Notes under the pieces: generated by a model
The model's input: the letters and a program-made list of their open reading frames with translations, nothing else
Told to the model about the DNA's origin: nothing
The model's database searches: none
Program-made: the position numbers and the translations under genes
Source of the DNA: Pseudodesulfovibrio profundus
GTDB taxonomy: Bacteria > Desulfobacterota > Desulfovibrionia > Desulfovibrionales > Desulfovibrionaceae
NCBI RefSeq assembly: GCF_900217235.1
Contig: NZ_LT907975.1
Coordinates: 1,959,001 to 2,023,000, forward strand
Reading direction: 5' to 3'
DNA: 64,000 bases
Shown here: one piece after another, positions 16,809-29,403 of the stretch
How positions within the stretch are numbered: position 1 is the stretch's first letter
Layout of the letters: each line of letters opens with the position of its first letter

Positions 16809-17561
16809 CTACCAGATGGCGTCGCCCAGGCTCCCTTCAACCGAGTAGGGAACGATTTCCTTGCCAACGGTTTTTTCGCCCGTCAGTTCAAAGGTCGTCA
16901 GAAAAAGATTTCCCTCGCCGATAATACCAGTGCCTGATGTTTTGATTTTCAGGGGACTGCCCATGGAGAAGTCGCGCACCGATAGCTCTCTTTCCTTAAT
17001 CTCGGTCATGAAAGCGATATCTTCAACAAAGCGCTCACCCGGTAGAATCAACTGCTGGGATCGCATGTCCAACCACCCTTTTTTCGGCAGTTTTGCACCA
17101 GGCGGAAGGAAGAAACTTCCTGCTACCCGCATCTGACCCTTGATATCCGCCCCGCCAAGCAGTGCAGTGATATCCACATCCCCTTCAAAGGCCATCGTGC
17201 CATTGCCGAATAACTCCAGTTCGCACTCGGAACCGCCTGTATCGAGGCGGACATAGGCCATGGGCGAGAATCCCATGGTGACATACGCCCAGTTGAACTT
17301 CAGGCTTCCCGGCGTGTCGGCAACGGTTATCTCCAAGCCGCGGACGCGAAATCCGATGGGTCCGTCACGGTCGATCCCTTCCCAGCGCAAACCAATGGTC
17401 GGCAGCCGCTCATCAAGGGAGACCAATGCGGACGCCCAAATCTTGTTCCATGGTGTAAACAGGGCAATACCGATGGTAAATCCCAGGAGGACAAGGAAAA
17501 ATCTGGCGATAATGCGCCCTGGCAGTGAGGAATATGTTTTATCAAAGGGTGATGTCATCAT
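16809..17561 (-). CDS. gspN: Type II secretion protein N-like
   Basis: The 250-residue protein has one N-terminal membrane helix (about 15-37, RIIARFFLVLLGFTIGIALF) and a large periplasmic beta-rich domain, with the GGSECELELFGNGTMAFEGDVDI and LPGAKLPKKGWLDMRSQQL-type segments typical of T2SS N proteins. It lies 6 bp downstream of the gspM-like gene. T2SSN sits in the inner membrane of type II systems and its role is poorly known. The rest of a secretion locus (C to K) is not in this window. Confidence 0.7.
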   Translation of the reverse strand: MMTSPFDKTYSSLPGRIIARFFLVLLGFTIGIALFTPWNKIWASALVSLDERLPTIGLRWEGIDRDGPIGFRVRGLEITVADTPGSLKFNWAYVTMGFSPMAYVRLDTGGSECELELFGNGTMAFEGDVDITALLGGADIKGQMRVAGSFFLPPGAKLPKKGWLDMRSQQLILPGERFVEDIAFMTEIKERELSVRDFSMGSPLKIKTSGTGIIGEGNLFLTTFELTGEKTVGKEIVPYSVEGSLGDAIW

Positions 17562-17567
17562 TCATCC

Positions 17568-18062
17568 TCAACGCGCCACTATCAGGTGAACATCGGCCAA
17601 TCGCGGATCATTCGTATTTCGAGTCATCATGCAACTCGGGGTCTGCAGACTGGCCTTATCTCGCAGAGCGGTCAAAAACCCCATCAATTCCGTGAGAGAC
17701 AGTCCCTCAAATGTGACCTGAAGACCTTCGGTCGCCCTGTTGACGGTGGTCTCGCGAATGGAAATCAGCTTTGTCTCAATCTGTATATCGTCGATAATGA
17801 ACCACACAGCATCATTGACGGAGAGATGAGCAAGCCCACCCTGCTGCGCCCGCAACGACTTGATATCCTCCACAATGACGGCGACATTACCATACATCTC
17901 TCGCTGTGAGGCGATTTCCTCAGTGATACTGGTGGCAAAAAGCCGTAAACCGACGGTTACCGCCAGGGTCAGGATGATCATCCCGACCAGCACATTCCGG
18001 AAAAACTTGTCCTGCGAAATCTGCGGCCATGAACTCCAGAAATATTGTTTGGTGTCAGGCAT
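17568..18062 (-). CDS. gspM: Type II secretion protein M-like / PilO-like
   Basis: The 164-residue protein has a membrane helix at about residues 23-45 and a small periplasmic domain of ferredoxin-like topology ending with NTNDPRLADVHLIVAR. Topology and its place between the L- and N-like genes support GspM; the sequence alone is weak evidence. Its start overlaps the upstream stop by one base (TAATG), so translation is coupled. Confidence 0.6.
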   Translation of the reverse strand: MPDTKQYFWSSWPQISQDKFFRNVLVGMIILTLAVTVGLRLFATSITEEIASQREMYGNVAVIVEDIKSLRAQQGGLAHLSVNDAVWFIIDDIQIETKLISIRETTVNRATEGLQVTFEGLSLTELMGFLTALRDKASLQTPSCMMTRNTNDPRLADVHLIVAR

Positions 18063-18565
18063 TATTTCGGCTCCACCAACAATGTGAATTCCAGACCGCC
18101 AAACACGGTTTCACGTTTTTCCAACGTGAAATAATACATGTCATCGTCTGTCAGTTGATTCATATACTGGTCGAATTTGCCCACATTGGGACCGAAAAAC
18201 CCGCTGATACGCCCCTGCATCCCCTTCAGGGATACTGTCTCTATCCGCAGACTCGGTACCGCCGGACGACTCAATGAGGCCAGCACGCTGACCGGATCCA
18301 GTCCGATACGGACATTGGCCGCCAGTTTCCCCTGCTCAAATTGCAGACGACCAAACGGGGAACCGCCGATATCCTCACCAAGCACTGAAACATACAGGTC
18401 ACGAGTGGCATCCTCTATCTGCTTCAATTGCGCCCAGTTGTGGTAATAACGGACACCCTGTCCAGCGAGAATCAAACCGCAGATAATAGCTACCCACACG
18501 AAATCACGGATGAATCGTTTCGATGCCTTCTGCTGGTATTCATTGGGGGATTGTTCTGCCACCAT
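18062..18565 (-). CDS. gspL: GspL-like protein lacking the cytoplasmic actin-like domain
   Basis: The 167-residue protein has a short cytoplasmic stretch, a membrane helix at about residues 23-43 (VWVAIICGLILAGQGVRYY) and a periplasmic domain, as in the C-terminal third of GspL. The usual 200 or more residues of actin-like cytoplasmic domain are missing. The frame stays open upstream through 18709, and a perfect hairpin terminator stands right there, so the gene looks trimmed or rebuilt. The start is uncertain: ATG 18563-18565 lacks a strong ribosome site. Without the cytoplasmic part it could not recruit the ATPase GspE. Confidence 0.6.
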   Translation of the reverse strand: MVAEQSPNEYQQKASKRFIRDFVWVAIICGLILAGQGVRYYHNWAQLKQIEDATRDLYVSVLGEDIGGSPFGRLQFEQGKLAANVRIGLDPVSVLASLSRPAVPSLRIETVSLKGMQGRISGFFGPNVGKFDQYMNQLTDDDMYYFTLEKRETVFGGLEFTLLVEPK

Positions 18566-18696
18566 CAAACTCAAATACGCGAATACGCGTAACGGGGCAA
18601 GGGAAGCCTGTTTTAACGGACCGCTTCTACAGTGCTGGCTATGACGACGTATTATCAATAGACAACGCCAATTCCACTGCAAAAGACAAAAAAAAC

Positions 18697-18737
18697 CGGC
18701 ACGTTTCAAAAGGGAGAGGAAACGTGCCGCTTTTTTT
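18697..18737. terminator. Bidirectional hairpin terminator before the gspL-like gene
   Basis: CGGCACGTTTC (18697-18707) pairs perfectly with GAAACGTGCCG (18719-18729). A-run 18688-18695 and T-run 18731-18737 flank it. On the minus strand it would end any transcript started in the gap before the second LysR gene. No annotated gene there needs it. Confidence 0.85.
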
Positions 18738-19052
18738 GAACGCCCGACAAACTGGGGAGAGGGCCGAACGTTCTATCACTGTCGGAATAAATATATCAAT
18801 CGAACAATATCATATTACCATAACAATAGCGTCGATTTGTATCACATCATGCAGAACCGTACGGGAGTTGTTGAGTCCTCAGCCCGAAAACGATACAATC
18901 ACCTCGAACAGTGGTTGCGGACGTTTCGGTTACCCGCCCTGCAATACGGCAGTTTAATACGAATTAGGACGCCCTTGGTCCAATAACAAAGCGTGAGGGC
19001 TGTCATAACAAAATGCTATCGCTCAAAATCGTTTTTTCAGTAAGGTAATTAC
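18738..19052. other. Gap between the hairpin terminator and the second LysR gene
   Basis: These 315 bp hold no convincing coding frame. The longest minus-strand frame near LysR has 35 codons and no ribosome site. The minus-strand side ends in the terminator at 18697-18737, so a small non-coding transcript is possible. The region also must hold the LysR promoter. Confidence 0.5.
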
Positions 19053-19934
19053 ATGGAATTATATCAGCTTAGAACGTTATTGGCCGTAGCAGAAGAAGGC
19101 AACTTTACCCGTGCGGGTAAACGGGTACACGCAACGCAACCAGCAGTTTCCGCCCATATAAAAGCGTTGGAAGAGGAGTTGGGCGTACGTCTGTTTGATC
19201 GTACTCCCCGGGGTGTTGAGCTGACCGTAGCCGGAACCGAACTCATCGGTGATGCCATCGAGGTACTGGCGGCCGCAGAAAAAATGCAGGCCAGAGCAGT
19301 CACCCTTCATGGAGAAATCACCGGTAATCTGGCCATTGGGCTGTGTACCGATCCACGGTATCTCAACGTCACCGAATTGCTGGAAAGCATGAATGAGCAG
19401 TTCCCGAAACTGAATCTCAAGCTGGTGCAATCCCCGTCGGGAGTTGTTATCTCCGAACTGCGCTCCAAGAATATTGATGCCGGATTCGTTTTCTCAGGTA
19501 ACCCTTACGGCGACGTAAAAGCCATCAAGCTGGCTGAACCGCAGTACTCGATCATGGGAGCTGCCAAGTGGAAAGAACAGTTGGAGAACGCTTCTGCTGC
19601 CGAGCTGTCCCAGTTCACATGGGTCATGCCCACAAGCCATTGTCCGTTTCGAGAATTACAGCTCAACATATTCAAGGAACACGCCATAGCTCCGGCAAGG
19701 ACCATTGGCGCTGATTCAGAAGAAGTCATCCGCCCACTGGTTGTCGAAGGCAAAGCACTGGCCATTGTGCGTGATGATGAAGCCAAGCAGTTGCTGGAAG
19801 ACGGGACAGGCGCAGTCTGTTCCTCTCTTGGAAGGCATCCGGTGGAGCTGAATTTCGTTTACCGAAAATCACAGGCCGAAGATCCGGCCATTGCCGCTCT
19901 CATCAAAGTCGTTCGCAACTTGTGGAAAGTGTGA
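19053..19934 (+). CDS. LysR-family transcriptional regulator (paralogue of the one at 11111)
   Basis: The 293-residue protein has the same layout as the first LysR: HTH (MELYQLRTLLAVAEEGNFTRAGKRVHATQPAVSAHI region), linker and effector domain, with frequent identities through to the C-terminal RNLWKV. The pair may come from a duplication. The start codon is preceded by GGTAATTAC, a poor ribosome site, but is fixed by the HTH alignment. Its target may be the divergent DNA before the terminator. Effector unknown. Confidence 0.9.
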   Translation: MELYQLRTLLAVAEEGNFTRAGKRVHATQPAVSAHIKALEEELGVRLFDRTPRGVELTVAGTELIGDAIEVLAAAEKMQARAVTLHGEITGNLAIGLCTDPRYLNVTELLESMNEQFPKLNLKLVQSPSGVVISELRSKNIDAGFVFSGNPYGDVKAIKLAEPQYSIMGAAKWKEQLENASAAELSQFTWVMPTSHCPFRELQLNIFKEHAIAPARTIGADSEEVIRPLVVEGKALAIVRDDEAKQLLEDGTGAVCSSLGRHPVELNFVYRKSQAEDPAIAALIKVVRNLWKV

Positions 19935-20001
19935 TTAGACGCAGGATGTGTTGATACGATCTGTGCAGGACAATTCTAGCACTGCCGCCGCACAAATCTA
20001 C

Positions 20002-21969
20002 CTATTTAGCTGTAGTCGGTATGGTAAAAGTGAATGATGACCCATACTCATGTTCACTTTCAGCGGATATCATTCCACCATAATGCTCGACTATTCTTTT
20101 TGAAATAGCCAACCCCATACCGCTTCCGCGGGCGATATTGGTATTGATGGTGCTCTGGGTCACCTGATAGAATTTATCGAAGATATTTGCCAATTCCTCT
20201 TTGGGAATTCCCATTCCCGTATCGCTGACAGTTGCCTTGAGCCATCCGCCCTCTGTGGTTGTCACCCGCAGGTTGACCGAACCATGGAACGTGAATTTTG
20301 CGGCATTGCCGACCAGATTGTTGAGCACCTGAAGCAACCTGTCCGGATCAGCGACTACACCCGGTAAATTGTCATCGACTTCCATATGAAATTTTACGGC
20401 AGTACCCGTGAAATACCCTTCTAAAATAGGAAGCGCCTGAACAAACAACTCATTGGTGTCGATAGACACATCGTTCCAGGCTATTTCACCTGCATCGATC
20501 TTTGACAGGTCGAGAAAGTCGTTGATCAACCTGGTCAGGCGTTCCCCTTCGCTTTCAATGATACCGAGATTTTTACGAATCCGTTCACTTCGTTCACCAA
20601 GGTCTGCATATTCTGAACACAATGGCACGAAATATTTAATAAAATCTCTTTCTATTATTTTACAGAAACCGAGAACCGACGTGAGCGGAGTGCGCAGATC
20701 GTGAGAAACGGTATTCACCACCGCTGTTTTGAGATTGTCCACTTTCTTCAATTCGTGATTGGCCATTTCCAATTCACGAGATCGCTGGACCAGTTCTTCC
20801 GTACGTTGCTCTATGAGTGATTCCTGATACTTGTTCATTTCCTCAAGCTCGTTTTCAACGAGGCGTTTGGCCCTGTTACTGGCAAGGAGCTTGAATATGA
20901 ACAGAATCATCGTCAGAACGAGTAATGCAGCAATCAGTATCTGTGACCGATACCGTTCATACAAATTGATCGGCTTGTTTATTACAACACTGTTTTTCGG
21001 GATCAGCCTTGGATTGATATCAAACGATTCCAGCTCGTTGTAATCGAACATGTATTGATTGGAGTCCTGTGTGACAACCTCGATATCCGAAGGTTTCATT
21101 CCATTCATAATGTCCAGGGCTATTTCAGCCGCCATGACACCATGTCTGTACCCCGAGGTAATCATCCCCCCAACTATGCCTCTCCCCAGATAGAAATCCC
21201 ACATCCCATATATGGGGACACTGGTTACGCTGCGAAGCTGTGTGATAGATTCAGTATAGGTATACCAGTTACCCAGTCCATCTCTGTTGAATGACGCCAA
21301 CAAGACAGCACTTCCCTTGGCCAGATTGGAAATGGTCTTCTTCACCTCAGCCATGCTCATCTTGTCTATCCAGGCAAAATCCAGACGGCCACGGTAATCC
21401 GGAAGTATATCCTGAATCAGTTTACGGCTGATCATGCCCGTGGTGGTATCATCCACCACCACATACATCCGCTTCAGATCCGGCTGGAGGCGCAAAGCTG
21501 CTTCAATGGTCAGGCGTATATCAGTGAATTCCAACACACCCGTCATATTGGACATATCGTGTGTGTTATGAAAATCCAGATCGTTGACGCCACAAAATAC
21601 AATCGGCGCATTATTGAAAAGCGACCGATTGTTTACAGCAAAATTAACGGCATTATCATCGGAAACGATAACCGCATCAAATGCGACATCACTGTACTTG
21701 AAGCGATACTGTTCCTTGAGTAATTCAAGGTATTCAGGACTGAAATAGTTCTTCGTGTCCATGTGTTCCACATACATTTTGTAGGATGTGGAATCCTTGC
21801 TCAGAACGTCGGAAACACCACGGGTGATGCTATCCGTCCACAACATGTCACGATTATAGGAATTGAGAAGGAGAACCCGGCGCACAAGTTGCCCGTCGCT
21901 TTTCGCGGGAACGAAAAGACTGACGACAAAAACGAGTAGTATCAACCCAAGGTAATGGTGCCGACTCAC
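20002..21969 (-). CDS. Membrane sensor histidine kinase with ABC-binding-protein-like sensor
   Basis: The 655-residue protein has a signal peptide or anchor (LILLVFVVSLFVPA), a periplasmic sensor of the ABC substrate-binding type (about 28-335: VLLLNSYNRDMLWTDSITRGV, IVFCGVNDLDF), a membrane helix at about 343-363, a coiled coil, then HisKA with VSHDLRTPLTSVLGF and HATPase with NNLVGNAAKF, DTGMGI and GSGMGLAIS. The sensor suggests detection of a small solute through a periplasmic binding fold, possibly a quorum or nutrient signal. No response regulator is adjacent, so the output is unknown. It diverges from nothing close: the TPR lipoprotein lies upstream on the same strand with 123 bp between. 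Confidence 0.9.
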   Translation of the reverse strand: MSRHHYLGLILLVFVVSLFVPAKSDGQLVRRVLLLNSYNRDMLWTDSITRGVSDVLSKDSTSYKMYVEHMDTKNYFSPEYLELLKEQYRFKYSDVAFDAVIVSDDNAVNFAVNNRSLFNNAPIVFCGVNDLDFHNTHDMSNMTGVLEFTDIRLTIEAALRLQPDLKRMYVVVDDTTTGMISRKLIQDILPDYRGRLDFAWIDKMSMAEVKKTISNLAKGSAVLLASFNRDGLGNWYTYTESITQLRSVTSVPIYGMWDFYLGRGIVGGMITSGYRHGVMAAEIALDIMNGMKPSDIEVVTQDSNQYMFDYNELESFDINPRLIPKNSVVINKPINLYERYRSQILIAALLVLTMILFIFKLLASNRAKRLVENELEEMNKYQESLIEQRTEELVQRSRELEMANHELKKVDNLKTAVVNTVSHDLRTPLTSVLGFCKIIERDFIKYFVPLCSEYADLGERSERIRKNLGIIESEGERLTRLINDFLDLSKIDAGEIAWNDVSIDTNELFVQALPILEGYFTGTAVKFHMEVDDNLPGVVADPDRLLQVLNNLVGNAAKFTFHGSVNLRVTTTEGGWLKATVSDTGMGIPKEELANIFDKFYQVTQSTINTNIARGSGMGLAISKRIVEHYGGMISAESEHEYGSSFTFTIPTTAK

Positions 21970-22092
21970 TGCTGCAAGCTCCCTGCGACTATCGCAAATG
22001 CATGAGATTCCCCGATTGGAAATACACCATGCAGAGAATTTGAAACAAAAGCTATTATATATATTCGCTAAATCACCATTATTCAGAGCGCG

Positions 22093-22917
22093 TTACTGAG
22101 CCGGCGGAACAGCAGGAATCTCCTTGGGTGCAATATACGGCAGATTACTCAATCGGGATTCAATGACTTTCGGATTGGGATACGTGGTCAGAATCGATTC
22201 CAACAATTCCTTTGTCTTGGCGTAATCCCTTTCGTTTTCGTAAATATCAGCAAGCAGAAATATGGCCAAGGCTCTTCGCTCTTCAGACACGCCATCCAGC
22301 TCCAAAAGGGATTCGAGTACGCGCCTGGACTGGTTCCAATTAGTGATGAACGAATAACTCTGGGCCAGCTCGTACATACACTCTGCTTTCGCTTCATTGT
22401 CATTGGTGGAATCAGCGCAATTTACAAGGGTCGCTGCAACCATTTCATAATCGCCCATGGAGCGGTACAACCGAGCCATACGTAATTGGGTCTTGAATGT
22501 GTTCTCCGGCGAATTCACCGCATGTACAAGGCATTTTTCGTATGATTCTATGGCTTTGCTGTAGTTACCCAGTTGTGCATACACATCACCCATCTGGAAC
22601 ATGATAGACCATGCCACATCAGGATCTGTTCCCAGCTCCAGATACATTGCTTCAAGGAGCACCACCGCCCGATCAAAATCGCCCTTCACAGAAATAGCAA
22701 TCTCGCTGAGGCGATCCCAAGCCTCTTTGCGGAACGTCCCCTGCGGTTCTACCTGCAGATAGCGCTCATAGCCTTTCTCGGCCTCCAGATAGAGACCTTT
22801 GGAATAGGCATCCCGGGCATTTTCTATATCCTCGTGACCTGGGGAAGTGCCTGATTTGCACGCTGCCGTCATCCCCATAACGACAACCAGGATCAAGAGT
22901 AGTAAAAACCGCCGCAT
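22093..22917 (-). CDS. TPR-repeat lipoprotein (BamD/YfiO-like outer-membrane lipoprotein)
   Basis: Starting at the ATG 22915-22917 the 274-residue protein has a lipoprotein signal peptide (RRFLLLLILVVVMGMTAAC) with the lipobox cysteine at about residue 20, then five to six tetratricopeptide repeats (DAYSKGLYLEAEKGYERYL, QLGNYSKAIESYEKCL and others). The true start is uncertain: two or three upstream in-frame ATGs exist, but the lipoprotein signal fits this one. TPR lipoproteins act as scaffolds at the cell envelope. It could be a BamD relative, yet it does not show the full family pattern. Confidence 0.8.
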   Translation of the reverse strand: MRRFLLLLILVVVMGMTAACKSGTSPGHEDIENARDAYSKGLYLEAEKGYERYLQVEPQGTFRKEAWDRLSEIAISVKGDFDRAVVLLEAMYLELGTDPDVAWSIMFQMGDVYAQLGNYSKAIESYEKCLVHAVNSPENTFKTQLRMARLYRSMGDYEMVAATLVNCADSTNDNEAKAECMYELAQSYSFITNWNQSRRVLESLLELDGVSEERRALAIFLLADIYENERDYAKTKELLESILTTYPNPKVIESRLSNLPYIAPKEIPAVPPAQ

Positions 22918-22994
22918 ACTCCCTCTATACATGCATTTCCCATCTGACATCCTTCCCATGCCATGACAAGGAGATGATTGTAGGGTGTTATAAA

Positions 22995-23023
22995 CGGGGC
23001 GGACACAGATTGTATCCGCCCCG
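22995..23023 (-). terminator. Probable gyrA terminator
   Basis: CGGGGCGGA (22995-23003) pairs perfectly with TCCGCCCCG (23015-23023). On the minus strand it is followed by TTTATAAC, a weak T-run. It lies 6 bp past the gyrA stop. Confidence 0.65.
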
Positions 23024-23028
23024 GATGA

Positions 23029-25491
23029 TTATTCTTCGTCTTTCTGAATCGAGTTCTTCTTCAACTCATCGTCATCGTCACGAACAAAGTCGAAACCGAC
23101 AACACGGTTCTTTTCGTCCATGCGGACAAGTCGGACACCCTGTGTGGCTCGGCCACGGGTCAGGCTGACCTCACCCACGGACATGCGGATGATCTTGTTC
23201 TGCGAGGTGAGCAGAATGACGTCGTCACTCTCGTTGACCATGCAGGCGCCAATGACCTTGCCGGTCTTGTTGGTCAGTCGCATGTTCAGGATACCCTTAC
23301 CGCCGCGAGACTGTACTCTGTACTGGTCGATGGAGGTACGCTTGCCGTAGCCGCCTTCAGAGACTGTCAGCAGCTGGCTTCGTTCCGGATCACCGGTGAC
23401 GACACAGGAGACAACCTCATCGTCGCCGCGGAGGGCTACACCCTTGACACCGGCGGTGGCGCGTCCCAGCGGACGGGCATCGTTGATATTGAAGCGGATA
23501 GCCGATCCATCGCGTGTGGCGAGGATGCAATCCACATCCGGCTCGATCTCACGGACCATCATCAACTCGTCACCATCGCGCAGATTAACCGCACGGATAC
23601 CAGTTGTGCGGCAGTTGCCGTACAGACCGATGGAGGAGCGCTTGACCATGCCTTTCTTCGTGACGAACAGGAAGAAGCGGTCATCATCGAACTCCCGCAG
23701 CGAGAGTGCGGTTGCGATATACTCATCCTTGTCCAAAGGCAACAGATTGTTGACGTGACCACCCTTGGCGTAGCGGGAACCTTCCGGTACCTGATGCGCC
23801 TTTATCTTGAACATCTTGCCCTGGTTGGTAAACAGCACCAGATGCTGGTGGTTGGTGGTGAGCATGAAGGTGTGAATGAAGTCACCATCACCTGTCTGCA
23901 CACCGGCAATACCCTTTCCACCGCGGCGCTGGGCCGTGTAGTTGGACAGCGGGGTACGCTTGATATACCCGCGCTGAGACAGGGTAACCACAGTCTCTTC
24001 ATCGGGAATAAGGTCTTCGATGTCGATGGAGTCAGGATCAGCCATGAGCAGATCGGAACGACGCGGGGTGGCGTAATTTTCCTTGATTTCAACCAGTTCG
24101 TCGCGAATGACGCCCTTGAGGACTTCTTCATTCTCGAGGATGGATTTGAAATACTCGATCTTCTTCATCAACTCGGCCAGTTCTTCGAGCAGCTTGTCAT
24201 GTTCGAGACCGGTCAGCTTCTGCAGGCGCATATCAAGGATGGCCTTGGCCTGAATCTCGGAAAGCTCAAAGCGTTCCATCAGTCCGATGCGCGCCTCTTC
24301 AGGCGATTTTGAAGCACGGATCAATTTGACCACTTCGTCGATATTGTCGAGGGCAATGCGAAGTCCTTCCAGAACGTGGACGCGCTTTTCGCATTTATCG
24401 AGATCAAACTTGGTGCGGCGAATAATGACTTCGCGGCGGTGATCCAGGAAGTGACTCAGAACTTCCTTCAAATTCAGCAACATGGGCCGCTTACCAACAA
24501 CAGCCATCATGTTGATGCCGAAGCTGGTTTCCAGCGGTGTGAATTTGTAGAGGGAGTTGATGATGATATCAGCGATGGCGCCGCGCTTGAGATCCAGCAC
24601 GATACGAATACCGGTACGGTCTGATTCGTCGCGCAGGTCGGAAACGCCTTCGATCTTCTTTTCATGGACCAGGCCGGCTATTTTTTCCACCAGCGAAGAC
24701 TTGTTGAGCGCATACGGAATCTCTTTGATTACGATGCATTCTTTTTTGCCTTTCTTGGCTTCTTCAACCTCGACCTTACCACGGATTTTGATTGAACCAC
24801 GGCCACCTTTGTAGGCGTCGATCAATCCCTGACCGCCGAAAATCATGCCGCCGGTCGGGAAGTCCGGACCTTTGACATGTTCCATCATGGATTCGATGGA
24901 ACAATCGGGATTGTCCAGCAGGTGGACGGTACCATCGATCAATTCGCCCAGGTTATGAGGAGGAATATTGGTAGCCATACCGACCGCAATACCGGTGGTA
25001 CCGTTGAGCAGCAGGTTCGGAACCTTGGTCGGCAGAACCGACGGCTCCTGCATGGTGTTATCGTAGTTCGCACGAAAATCGACGGTCTTCTTTTCGATAT
25101 CACCGAGGAATTCACCGCACAAACGGGCCATGCGAACTTCTGTATAACGCATGGCTGCCGCGGCATCGCCATCGATGGAACCGAAGTTACCCTGACCATC
25201 AACCAGCATGTCCCGCATGGAGAAATCCTGCGCCATACGAACAAGTGCGTCGTAAACGGCGGAGTCACCATGCGGGTGGTATTTACCGATAACGTCACCA
25301 ACAACACGGGCTGATTTCTTGTATGCCCTGTTGTGATAGTTACCCAGATCATGCATGGCGTACAGAATACGCCTGTGAACGGGTTTCAGCCCGTCGCGCA
25401 CATCCGGGATTGCACGCCCGATAATGACCGAAAGAGAGTACTCAAGGTAACTCTTCTTAAGCTCACTTTCGATAGTAATCGTATCTTTCAT
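23029..25491 (-). CDS. gyrA: DNA gyrase subunit A
   Basis: The 820-residue protein has the winged-helix active site with the catalytic tyrosine in [12 protein letters not shown] near residue 120. The quinolone-contact stretch [20 protein letters not shown] keeps the usual Ser and Asp, so no common resistance change is seen. The GyrA box QRRGGKG (about 540), which only true gyrases have, is followed by a six-bladed beta-pinwheel. The start at 25491 has AGGAGG eight bases upstream. With GyrB it introduces negative supercoils using ATP. It is the last gene of the minus-strand gyrB block, 192 bp after gyrB. Confidence 0.97.
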   Translation of the reverse strand: MKDTITIESELKKSYLEYSLSVIIGRAIPDVRDGLKPVHRRILYAMHDLGNYHNRAYKKSARVVGDVIGKYHPHGDSAVYDALVRMAQDFSMRDMLVDGQGNFGSIDGDAAAAMRYTEVRMARLCGEFLGDIEKKTVDFRANYDNTMQEPSVLPTKVPNLLLNGTTGIAVGMATNIPPHNLGELIDGTVHLLDNPDCSIESMMEHVKGPDFPTGGMIFGGQGLIDAYKGGRGSIKIRGKVEVEEAKKGKKECIVIKEIPYALNKSSLVEKIAGLVHEKKIEGVSDLRDESDRTGIRIVLDLKRGAIADIIINSLYKFTPLETSFGINMMAVVGKRPMLLNLKEVLSHFLDHRREVIIRRTKFDLDKCEKRVHVLEGLRIALDNIDEVVKLIRASKSPEEARIGLMERFELSEIQAKAILDMRLQKLTGLEHDKLLEELAELMKKIEYFKSILENEEVLKGVIRDELVEIKENYATPRRSDLLMADPDSIDIEDLIPDEETVVTLSQRGYIKRTPLSNYTAQRRGGKGIAGVQTGDGDFIHTFMLTTNHQHLVLFTNQGKMFKIKAHQVPEGSRYAKGGHVNNLLPLDKDEYIATALSLREFDDDRFFLFVTKKGMVKRSSIGLYGNCRTTGIRAVNLRDGDELMMVREIEPDVDCILATRDGSAIRFNINDARPLGRATAGVKGVALRGDDEVVSCVVTGDPERSQLLTVSEGGYGKRTSIDQYRVQSRGGKGILNMRLTNKTGKVIGACMVNESDDVILLTSQNKIIRMSVGEVSLTRGRATQGVRLVRMDEKNRVVGFDFVRDDDDELKKNSIQKDEE

Positions 25492-25683
25492 CAAATTGCC
25501 TCCTAGGAGAACGTCAGAGCCTCTATTGTGAACTTTGACGGTGCGACCCATGACGGGTCCCTATGTTCTCCCAAACGTTGTGTTACGCCGCTTTCAGGCA
25601 GCAATGCCACCTTGCTTTCAATGCGGCGGGGCTAATATAAATAGTCAATCAATTCCGAGTTGTTATTTCCGGAATTCTTTTCA

Positions 25684-28086
<2,403 letters not shown>

Positions 28087-29256
28087 CTACGCATTTTCCT
28101 CTGTGTAGTAAGTCTCTTCCTGGATCATCATGGGCATGACGATAACCTGGTAATCCTTGTCATCGGGGCCGGAAACACCGCATGGCGCTTCGGTACCGGT
28201 GAGCGTGAAAGTGACAGTGTCGGAATTAAAGTGATTCAGTATGTCGATCAGGTTCCGGGTAGGGAACGCAATACGCTTCATATCGCCGCTGAAGGTGGCA
28301 TCAAGGGATTCTCTCGCGGTTCCTGTCTCCTGGCCTTGGGCGGACACCAAAACTTCGCTCCCGTCGAAAGTGAAGTATGCGCAGCGGTTGGAATCGGTGT
28401 TGAACAGAGAGACACGGGAAAGGGCATCCACCATTTCCAGACGATTGACTTCCAGCTTGGAAACATCGGGATCGTTCAGCTTGGCCAGGAAGTTCTGATA
28501 GTTGGGGTACTGGTAGTACGACAGCGGCAGGGTGAATGTTTCGCGCTGATCACCGGTTCTGAAGAACAGACGCTTGTCGGAAATGGCCAGCTCGATCTCA
28601 TCGGCAGTGAGCCACTTCTTCAGCTCGGAGAGATACTTCTTCTGAATCAGCACACCATCTTCGGGCAGCATGTTGTAGATATCGTCGTTGACGAAATTGA
28701 ACATGGCGAACTGATGGCCGTTGAGACCGCAGACTTCGACTTTCTTGTCACCGGCCACTTCACGGGGAGCGATGTAGATGCAGGCGATAGCTTCCATGGA
28801 ATCTTCGTCGGAAATGCAGAACGCGATCTTTTCGATGATTTCATGGAGGAAATCACCTGACCAGAAAACGGTTCCATTCTCAGGGAACGTGGAAAATTTC
28901 TGAAACCATTCAGGATCATTCACCGGGAATTTGTATTTTCTGGCTCCCTGCTCAACTACGACGTTGGCAGAATCGTCGTCCGTGCGGATGGTCAATTCAC
29001 CCTGCTTGGAACGGAGCTGCTTGACCAGATCATAAAAAGCACGGCCCTGAACACCGGCCAGACCTTCGCCTTCAATGGAGGCAGGATAGGCGCCTCGAAA
29101 TTCCAGATTGGAATCCGTGGACATCACATTGAGGTTTCCATTCTCGCACTGGAGCCAGATGGTACGGAGAAACGCAGCTCCGGTTTTGGCCGGGATAATA
29201 TTGGCCGACTTCTGGAGTCCTTCAATGATCTCATCTCTATTCACTTTCAGAAACAT
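28087..29256 (-). CDS. dnaN: DNA polymerase III beta sliding clamp
   Basis: The 389-residue protein shows the clamp pattern of three related domains: MFLKVNRDEIIEGLQKSANI at the start, QVKQLRS-type first-domain strands, YQNFLAKLND in the second and ILNHFNSDTVTFTLTGTEAPCGV, ending with PMMIQEETYY. It is the processivity clamp of the replicative polymerase. It lies between dnaA and gyrB, which is the common origin-proximal order. Confidence 0.95.
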   Translation of the reverse strand: MFLKVNRDEIIEGLQKSANIIPAKTGAAFLRTIWLQCENGNLNVMSTDSNLEFRGAYPASIEGEGLAGVQGRAFYDLVKQLRSKQGELTIRTDDDSANVVVEQGARKYKFPVNDPEWFQKFSTFPENGTVFWSGDFLHEIIEKIAFCISDEDSMEAIACIYIAPREVAGDKKVEVCGLNGHQFAMFNFVNDDIYNMLPEDGVLIQKKYLSELKKWLTADEIELAISDKRLFFRTGDQRETFTLPLSYYQYPNYQNFLAKLNDPDVSKLEVNRLEMVDALSRVSLFNTDSNRCAYFTFDGSEVLVSAQGQETGTARESLDATFSGDMKRIAFPTRNLIDILNHFNSDTVTFTLTGTEAPCGVSGPDDKDYQVIVMPMMIQEETYYTEENA

Positions 29257-29403
29257 AAATAAATTCTCCTTTATTGAGATTTATTGTCTCGGTTCCTTTG
29301 TTCCTAATTAACTTAAGCTCAAGAAATAACTTGAAAAAGTAAGCACACTGATTGTTGCTGATTTGGAACTCTTTGAACCGGAAACACCATTTTTACTTTA
29401 TGA

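Noticed and set aside
18860-19015. Minus-strand 35-codon frame near the second LysR
   Set aside because: It has no ribosome site and composition unlike a gene.
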